A stretch of 12,565 nt of DNA. Origin: Alphaproteobacteria bacterium (GTDB taxonomy: Bacteria > Pseudomonadota > Alphaproteobacteria > Rhizobiales > Aestuariivirgaceae). Shown one piece after another: positions 6,235 to 12,565 of this stretch. The stretch spans positions 1-12,565 of the forward strand of contig JAPLOT010000331.1 of the NCBI GenBank assembly GCA_026400595.1. Reading direction: 5' to 3'. The number at the start of each line of letters is the position of its first letter. Position 1 is the first letter of the stretch. The translations under genes and the position numbers were made by a program. Below the pieces are notes generated by a model. It had not been told where the DNA came from, ran no database searches, and was given only the letters and a program-made list of their open reading frames with translations.

Positions 6235-6404
6235 CCGGGCGCGGCTCCGATCGCCGGAGTTGCAAAGGTGAAGATTGCAACCTGAAATGGTGGCAATCAA
6301 GTATTGATTAATCATGGAAGCCCATGCTGAGATTGAGTCGACGCGCATGGCAGGGGCTCTGAAACTGGGTAGAACTGCTGCGCCGGCGGTGAAATCCCGT
6401 TAAG
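6235..6404 (+). other. clpP-clpX intergenic spacer with small hairpins
   Basis: No gene. Just after the clpP stop there are two short stems, CTCCG (6245-6249) / CGGAG (6255-6259) and GTTGCAA (6259-6265) / TTGCAAC (6275-6281), neither followed by a T tract, so read-through into clpX is plausible. An AT-richer patch with TTGATT (6304-6309) could be a -35 element, but no convincing -10 follows. A clpX promoter is expected here but I cannot place it. Confidence 0.35.
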
Positions 6405-6427
6405 ACCTGAAAGCGTACCTTTCAGGT
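6405..6427 (+). promoter_or_regulatory. Leader hairpin immediately upstream of clpX ribosome-binding site
   Basis: Perfect 8-bp inverted repeat ACCTGAAA (6405-6412) / TTTCAGGT (6420-6427) with a 7-base loop GCGTACC. It ends 7 bases before the strong Shine-Dalgarno GAGGAG (6435-6440) of clpX (ATG 6446). It could be a protein operator, or an mRNA stem that holds the ribosome-binding site accessible or insulates it. Confidence 0.5.
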
Positions 6428-6445
6428 GCGGACCGAGGAGAGCAA

Positions 6446-7723
6446 ATGAGCAAGGCAACGGGGAGCGACAGCAAGAACACTTTGTATTGCTCCTTTTGCG
6501 GCAAAAGCCAGCATGAAGTGCGCAAGCTGATTGCAGGCCCCACCGTATTCATCTGCGACGAATGCGTCGAACTCTGCATGGACATCATCCGTGAAGAGAA
6601 CAAGACGTCGCTGACCAAGTCGAAGGACGGCGTGCCGACGCCGCACGAGATCCGCAAGGTTCTGGACGACTACGTCATCGGCCAGGAGCACGCCAAGAAG
6701 GTGCTTTCGGTGGCGGTGCACAACCATTACAAGCGCCTGAACCACGCGCAGAAGAACAACGACGTGGAGCTGGCCAAGTCGAACATCCTGCTGGTCGGCC
6801 CCACGGGCTCCGGCAAGACGCTGCTGGCCCAGACCCTGGCGCGCATCCTCGACGTGCCCTTCACCATGGCCGATGCCACGACCCTGACCGAAGCGGGCTA
6901 CGTCGGCGAGGACGTGGAGAACATCATTCTCAAGCTGCTGCAGTCTGCCGACTACAATGTCGAGCGGGCCCAGCGCGGCATCGTCTACATCGACGAAGTC
7001 GACAAGATCAGCCGCAAATCGGACAATCCCTCGATCACCCGCGACGTCTCGGGCGAGGGCGTCCAGCAGGCGCTGCTCAAGATCATGGAAGGTACCGTGG
7101 CCAGCGTGCCGCCGCAGGGTGGCCGCAAGCATCCGCAGCAGGAATTCCTGCAGGTGGACACGACCAACATCCTGTTCATCTGCGGCGGCGCCTTCGCCGG
7201 CCTCGAACGCATCATCAACCAGCGCAGCAAGGGCTCAGGCCTGGGCTTCGGCGCGGAAATCCGTTCCAATGAAGACCGCCGCACCGGAGCCGTGCTGCGC
7301 GAGCTGGAACCGGAAGACCTGCTGAAGTTCGGCCTCATCCCGGAGTTCGTCGGGCGCCTGCCGGTGGTGGCGACGCTCGAGGACCTCGACGAGGCCGCGC
7401 TGATCCAGATCCTGTCGGAACCGAAGAACGCGCTGGTCAAGCAGTATCAGCGCCTGTTCGAGATGGAGAGCGTCAAGCTCACCTTCCCGGAAGAGGCGCT
7501 GCGCGCCATCGCCAAGCGGGCGATCGAGCGCAAGACCGGCGCGCGCGGGCTGCGCTCGATCATGGAATCCATCCTGCTTGAGACCATGTTCGACCTGCCT
7601 GCAATGGAAGGCGTGGAAGAGGTGGTGATCTCGCGCGAAGTGGTGGAAGGTCACGCCAAACCGCTGCTCATCTATGCCGACCGCGACAAGCAGTCGAGCA
7701 AGGCGGCAAGCGTCTCGGCCTAG
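6446..7723 (+). CDS. clpX: ATP-dependent Clp protease ATP-binding subunit ClpX
   Basis: Hexameric AAA+ unfoldase that feeds substrates to ClpP. 425 residues, normal length. The N-terminal zinc-binding domain has four cysteines (15, 18, 37, 40). Walker A GPTGSGKT is at 118-125, pore-1 loop GYVG at 151-154, Walker B IVYIDEVD at 179-186 with catalytic Glu184, the RKH substrate loop at 227-229, and sensor-2 GARGLR at 365-370. The ClpP-docking tripeptide is LGF (266-268, in GSGLGFGA) rather than the classic IGF, a conservative change, and ClpP is encoded next door. The start ATG has a strong GAGGAG five bases upstream. The tail after about residue 412 is polar and variable. Transcribed in the same direction as clpP. 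Confidence 0.99.
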   Translation: MSKATGSDSKNTLYCSFCGKSQHEVRKLIAGPTVFICDECVELCMDIIREENKTSLTKSKDGVPTPHEIRKVLDDYVIGQEHAKKVLSVAVHNHYKRLNHAQKNNDVELAKSNILLVGPTGSGKTLLAQTLARILDVPFTMADATTLTEAGYVGEDVENIILKLLQSADYNVERAQRGIVYIDEVDKISRKSDNPSITRDVSGEGVQQALLKIMEGTVASVPPQGGRKHPQQEFLQVDTTNILFICGGAFAGLERIINQRSKGSGLGFGAEIRSNEDRRTGAVLRELEPEDLLKFGLIPEFVGRLPVVATLEDLDEAALIQILSEPKNALVKQYQRLFEMESVKLTFPEEALRAIAKRAIERKTGARGLRSIMESILLETMFDLPAMEGVEEVVISREVVEGHAKPLLIYADRDKQSSKAASVSA

Positions 7724-7752
7724 GATCAGGCGACATTCGGCTTGAGTGAAGC

Positions 7753-7773
7753 GGTCCGCTTTCGTCGCGGACC
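7753..7773. terminator. Hairpin between convergent clpX and the minus-strand unknown gene (weak terminator)
   Basis: GGTCCGC (7753-7759) / GCGGACC (7767-7773) with a 7-base loop, placed midway in the 62-bp convergent gap. Neither strand has a good T tract, so it may act weakly, in both directions, or with Rho. Confidence 0.4.
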
Positions 7774-7785
7774 TGTGGGCCGGGA

Positions 7786-8223
7786 CTATTGTCCAGGCAA
7801 CACGCCCATGGCGGCAAAGGACTTGTTGAACGGCACCATCAGCGGGTCGTCCGGCGGGATGCGGACGAGCCGGGATGCGAGTCCGGTCAGGGCCCGGATG
7901 GCCTGTTGGGCCTGATCCGCATCATCGGCAAGCACCACGAGTCCGTGGCGGCCGCCCAGCACGTGGCAGACCGGCTCGGCATGATCGAAGATCGCGGTGT
8001 CGAAGTCCTCCCAGCGGGGCGGCGAGTCGGGATTGGCGACCGGCGCGGCCCGTGCTGCGTCGCAGTCGCGCGTGTCGCAGATCAACATGACCGGGTCGGG
8101 TTGTCCATGGCGCACCAGCACGGGCCAGAGCCAGCGCATGGCCGCCAGCGCCTCCGCCTCGCTCTCGCAGCCGGCGATGATGATGTGTCGTGTCATTGTA
8201 TCGAGCTTGGCGGTGTCGAGCAT
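7786..8223 (-). CDS. Conserved-looking small protein of unknown function
   Basis: I do not recognise this gene. It encodes 145 residues from the ATG at 8223; an adjacent in-frame ATG at 8226 is possible, but AAGGA (complement of 8230-8234) sits 6 bases from 8223 and only 3 from 8226. The sequence alternates hydrophobic strands and amphipathic helices (RHIIIAGC, EALAAMRWLWPVLVRHG, PVMLICDTRDC, HGLVVLADDADQAQQAIRAL), suggesting a small alpha/beta fold. It is probably cytosolic, with no signal peptide or membrane helix. Cysteines occur in GCESE, ICDTRDCD and VCHVL. The overlapping plus-strand frames look like composition artefacts: they are Arg/Gly/Pro-rich and have no ribosome-binding site. Divergent from lon, convergent with clpX. 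Confidence 0.7.
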   Translation of the reverse strand: MLDTAKLDTMTRHIIIAGCESEAEALAAMRWLWPVLVRHGQPDPVMLICDTRDCDAARAAPVANPDSPPRWEDFDTAIFDHAEPVCHVLGGRHGLVVLADDADQAQQAIRALTGLASRLVRIPPDDPLMVPFNKSFAAMGVLPGQ

Positions 8224-8242
8224 CATGGGTCCTTCAAGAGCA

Positions 8243-8273
8243 GGGCTTGCCGTGTGGCATATGCCGCAAGCCC
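8243..8273 (-). promoter_or_regulatory. Nested inverted repeat in the leader of the unknown gene
   Basis: GGGCTTGC (8243-8250) / GCAAGCCC (8266-8273) enclose a perfect 10-bp palindrome GGCATATGCC (8256-8265). It begins 20 bases upstream of the minus-strand ATG. It could be an operator dyad or a leader stem-loop. A small GC stem CGGCC/GGCCG lies next to it at 8282-8296. Beyond that, up to lon, there is no gene. Confidence 0.45.
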
Positions 8274-8416
8274 GCCGGTTGCGGCCTTTCGGGCCGAATG
8301 GGGAGCCGATAGCACGCGTGCCGAAGCCGAAAAGTGATCTGCGTCACGCCTCGCCCTGCGGCAAGTTGTGCAAGGTGGAAGGTGCAGGGCGGCTTCATTA
8401 CAACTGCCGTCATCCC

Positions 8417-8445
8417 ATTGAAAAACGTTAACGTGGCATCCATCT
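8417..8445 (+). promoter_or_regulatory. Candidate RpoH (heat-shock) promoter of lon
   Basis: ATTGAAA (8417-8423), 14 bases, ATCCATCT (8438-8445). Compared with the known sigma32 consensus CTTGAAA and CCCCATNT, this matches 6 of 7 and 5 of 7 fixed positions at a normal spacing. The predicted transcript start near 8452 gives a leader of about 147 bases. Lon is a classic heat-shock gene in proteobacteria. Confidence 0.45.
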
Positions 8446-8494
8446 TCACCATCGGGAACGTCCCGGCGTTTGTGGAGTATCACGCGTATGGTAT

Positions 8495-8509
8495 CGTGTG
8501 ATTCACACG
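8495..8509. promoter_or_regulatory. Palindrome in the lon upstream region (operator candidate)
   Basis: Perfect 7-bp dyad CGTGTGA (8495-8501) / TCACACG (8503-8509) around one central T. A related half-site TCACGCG lies at 8480-8486. It is about 90 bp before the lon start, within the presumed leader of the upstream promoter candidate. Confidence 0.4.
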
Positions 8510-8598
8510 GCGGTGGTTCGCGTCCCAGACTGGGCGTCCGGGTCGCATGGCAACTTGCGTGAGACCCCATGGCGGCCCGCCCCGCGAAAGGAACAAGA

Positions 8599-11034
<2,436 letters not shown>

Positions 11035-11060
11035 AGGCCCGCCGAGAAGACCTGAAACCA

Positions 11061-11088
11061 GGGCGGGAGAGCGATCTCCCGCCCTTTT
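11061..11088 (+). terminator. Rho-independent terminator of lon
   Basis: Perfect 10-bp stem GGGCGGGAGA (11061-11070) / TCTCCCGCCC (11075-11084) with a GCGA tetraloop and TTTT (11085-11088), 26 bases after the lon stop. Confidence 0.93.
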
Positions 11089-11239
11089 CCGTCAAGCCCT
11101 TGCTGCAGCTGCGAAGAGCACTTGCCAAGCCCACCCGAATCGCCGCCTCTTGGTCACGTTGGTACCGCGTATGAAGCTGGCTCTTGGCGATGGAGGCGGG
11201 ATCGGTTAGCAGCGCATAGCAGACGTTCAAAGACATTTG
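11089..11239 (+). other. Gene-free spacer between two plus-strand terminators (possible small-RNA locus or gene remnant)
   Basis: 151 bases with no credible ORF; the only in-frame candidate, ATG at 11171 to TAG at 11209, encodes 12 residues and has no ribosome-binding site. The stretch is closed by its own strong terminator (11240-11276) although lon has already been terminated at 11088. Something transcribed should start here. A TTGGTC (11150-11155) and a TATGAA (11170-11175) are visible, but their 14-base spacing is poor. In many alphaproteobacteria an HU gene (hupB) follows lon; none is recognisable here. Confidence 0.35.
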
Positions 11240-11276
11240 CCCCGCGCGCCCTCAGAAACCGCGCGGGGTTTTCTTT
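11240..11276 (+). terminator. Second Rho-independent terminator downstream of lon
   Basis: Perfect 9-bp stem CCCCGCGCG (11240-11248) / CGCGCGGGG (11260-11268), 11-base loop, then TTTTCTTT (11269-11276). No coding gene ends just before it. Confidence 0.88.
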
Positions 11277-11286
11277 GCTGCTCGGC

Positions 11287-11315
11287 TTGCGTGGAGAAGC
11301 TCCCGGGGCTAAGAC
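11287..11315 (+). promoter_or_regulatory. Candidate promoter of tRNA-Val
   Basis: TTGCGT (11287-11292), 17 bases, TAAGAC (11310-11315), ending 16 bases before the mature tRNA. It starts right after the preceding terminator. The -10 match is moderate. Confidence 0.38.
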
Positions 11316-11331
11316 GCAGGCCGCAACGGGC

Positions 11332-11407
<76 letters not shown>

Positions 11408-11522
11408 TGTCTCCCGATGGCCCACACAGCGCCTCTGCGCTCTGACGAAAGCTGACCGGCTGTCCGGAGCCGGCAGAACTTCCCCCGCTCTCTGAACGGA
11501 GGGTGGTGTCACCCTTGGCGTG

Positions 11523-11558
11523 TCACGCAAACGATTGCAACTGAAACGGGTTGCGTGA
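11523..11558. promoter_or_regulatory. 8-bp inverted repeat upstream of the repeat-protein gene
   Basis: TCACGCAA (11523-11530) / TTGCGTGA (11551-11558), 20 bases apart, 56 to 91 bases before the start codon at 11614. A direct repeat GTGTCAC (11506-11512 and 11520-11526) overlaps the left arm. A plausible operator. The 206-bp gap between tRNA-Val and the gene holds no other gene, and I see no clean promoter; TATCCT (11569-11574) could be a -10 element. Confidence 0.4.
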
Positions 11559-11613
11559 ATCAATGTTCTATCCTTAATAGCAGTCTTGTCGCTGATATGA
11601 CGCATGGATTGCA

Positions 11614-12565
11614 ATGAAAGCGCATGGGTTCCGCCTGGGATTGACCGTCGCCACCGCTGCATTGCTTGCGCCGTTGCCCGTGCACGCGGCCGACGTGGTC
11701 GTCGGAAGCGGTACCACGCTCACGACCAAGCAGATTCTTGGCGCGGCCGGCGACACGCTCACAGTCGAGGTGGGTGGATTGATCGACGTCAGCGGCAACA
11801 ACGCTGTGGAGGCGCCCGCGTCCGGCGTCTCGGTCTCGATTTCCGGAACAGTGATCTCCGACCAAAGCGCCTTCGTCCTTATCAGTTCGCGCAACAAATT
11901 GAGCAGCACCGGCTTGATCAAAGCCTTGGATCATGGAGTTTTCATCGGCGGTACCGGCAATAGTGTTGCCAACGCCGGAACCGTGTCCGCTGCGGAGGTC
12001 GGTATAGCAATCCACGGCGGCTCCAACAGCATCGTCAACACCGGCCTCATTCATGGCGGGCAGCACGGTATCGATGCCTATGGGCTCAATACCATCGTGA
12101 ACAGCGGTACCGTCATCGCCGACACCAGCGTCGGCATCTATGCCAGCTTCAGCAGTGTCGTCTACAATGCCGGCGTCATCGAGGCCGGTGGGCCGGGCAT
12201 CGGGCTTCAGAACGACAACAATATGGTAACCAACTCGGGGTCGATCTCGGGCGGCGAATCCGGAATCGGAATCGCCGGACACGGCAACAGCGTCGTGAAC
12301 ACCGGCCTCATTCATGGCGGGCAGCACGGTATCGATGCCCATGGGCTCAATACCATCGTGAACAGCGGTACCGTCATCGCCGACATCAGCACCGGCATCT
12401 ATGCCAGTTTCAGCAGCGTCGTCTACAATGCCGGCGCCATCGAGGCCGGTGGGTCGGGCATCGGCATTCTGAACGACAACAATATCGTGACCAACTCGGG
12501 GTCGATCTCGGGCGGCGAATCCGGAATCGGAATCGCCGGACACGGCAACAGCGTCGTGAACACCG
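11614..12565 (+). CDS. Secreted repeat protein, autotransporter-passenger-like beta-solenoid, 3'-truncated by window edge
   Basis: Open frame of 317 codons from ATG 11614 to the right edge with no stop; an in-frame TGA at 11593 precedes the start. The N-terminus is a textbook Sec signal peptide: MKAHGFR, a hydrophobic core LGLTVATAALLAPLP, and likely cleavage at VHA/AD near residue 25. After about 50 residues the protein consists of repeats of 21-22 residues beginning at residues 77, 99, 121, 143, 164, 186, 208, 230 and so on. The consensus is roughly xGxI-x-GG-xxGI-(5-6 residues)-N-x-V-x-N, rich in Gly, Asn, Ser and Thr. This is the pattern of beta-helical passengers of type V autotransporters and related surface adhesins. 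No transport domain is visible because the 3' end is missing, so type V secretion is inferred. The Shine-Dalgarno is weak. The product is unlike the neighbouring housekeeping genes. Confidence 0.85.
   Translation, partial: MKAHGFRLGLTVATAALLAPLPVHAADVVVGSGTTLTTKQILGAAGDTLTVEVGGLIDVSGNNAVEAPASGVSVSISGTVISDQSAFVLISSRNKLSSTGLIKALDHGVFIGGTGNSVANAGTVSAAEVGIAIHGGSNSIVNTGLIHGGQHGIDAYGLNTIVNSGTVIADTSVGIYASFSSVVYNAGVIEAGGPGIGLQNDNNMVTNSGSISGGESGIGIAGHGNSVVNTGLIHGGQHGIDAHGLNTIVNSGTVIADISTGIYASFSSVVYNAGAIEAGGSGIGILNDNNIVTNSGSISGGESGIGIAGHGNSVVNT
12040..12565 (+). repeat. 261-bp tandem repeats inside the surface-protein gene
   Basis: Unit 1 is 12040-12300, unit 2 is 12301-12561, and the first 4 bases of a third follow at 12562. 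I count 13 differences in 261 positions between units 1 and 2 (about 95% identity), giving 8 changes in 87 residues. Each unit equals four of the 21-22 residue solenoid repeats (21+22+22+22). Upstream repeats (residues 77-142) have the same 22-residue period but are diverged, so the 87-residue block is a recent amplification. Confidence 0.95.

Noticed and set aside
7789..8337. 182-codon plus-strand ORF opposite the small unknown gene
   Set aside because: It lacks a ribosome-binding site, its composition is shadow-like, and the minus-strand frame has a Shine-Dalgarno and a protein-like strand/helix pattern.
8554..8570. CTTGCG followed by CCCCAT as a heat-shock promoter for lon
   Set aside because: The elements are good in isolation, but the gap between them is far too short for RpoH; the pair at 8417-8445 has proper spacing.
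11171..11209. 12-codon ORF between lon and tRNA-Val
   Set aside because: It has no ribosome-binding site and is too short to distinguish from chance.
11560..12543. 327-codon minus-strand ORF over the repeats
   Set aside because: It is antisense to a frame with a clear signal peptide and a 22-residue repeat logic. Its length arises because a 261-bp repeat, being a multiple of three and stop-free in one antisense frame, stays open in each copy.
12040..12565. CRISPR-like or satellite repeat
   Set aside because: The period is 261 bp, in frame within a coding sequence, with no short repeat-spacer alternation; it is a protein repeat.

Overview
The window is high-GC bacterial chromosome, most likely from an alphaproteobacterium. 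The evidence is the protein-quality-control order tRNA-Leu, tig, clpP, clpX, lon, tRNA-Val, the alphaproteobacterial flavour of the ClpP, ClpX and Lon sequences, and tRNA genes that encode their own CCA ends. I do not attempt a genus.

Layout, left to right. Positions 1-1925 hold the 3' part of the metabolite-repair enzyme nnr, which overlaps by 4 bases a DMT/EamA-family membrane transporter. Positions 1945-3567 hold tRNA-Leu(UAG) with a visible promoter, then trigger factor (tig) and a strong intrinsic terminator. Positions 3586-4527 (minus strand) hold an ornithine cyclodeaminase/mu-crystallin family enzyme. Positions 4584-5443 (minus strand) hold a tandem duplication of about 487 bp. Each copy carries a 59-residue Flp-type pilin gene, an upstream conserved block and a two-hairpin 3' end. 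Positions 5605-7723 hold clpP and clpX. Positions 7786-8223 (minus strand) hold a small gene I do not recognise, divergent from lon at 8599-11034. Positions 11061-11407 hold two intrinsic terminators around a gene-free spacer, then tRNA-Val(UAC). From 11614 to the right edge runs an open-ended, signal-peptide-bearing repeat protein built of about 22-residue beta-solenoid-like repeats. These are amplified into 261-bp near-identical blocks.

Functionally, tig, ClpP, ClpX and Lon form the conserved core: co-translational folding plus two ATP-dependent protease systems. A heat-shock-type promoter candidate lies upstream of lon, and a weaker one upstream of clpP. The pilin pair and the terminal repeat protein are the accessory, surface-related parts. 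Two real genes are easy to miss by plain ORF calling: the upstream pilin (5144-5323, only 59 codons) and the repeat protein at the right edge (no stop codon in the window, and shadowed by a long but spurious antisense ORF). No CRISPR array, transposase, phage gene or defence system is visible.
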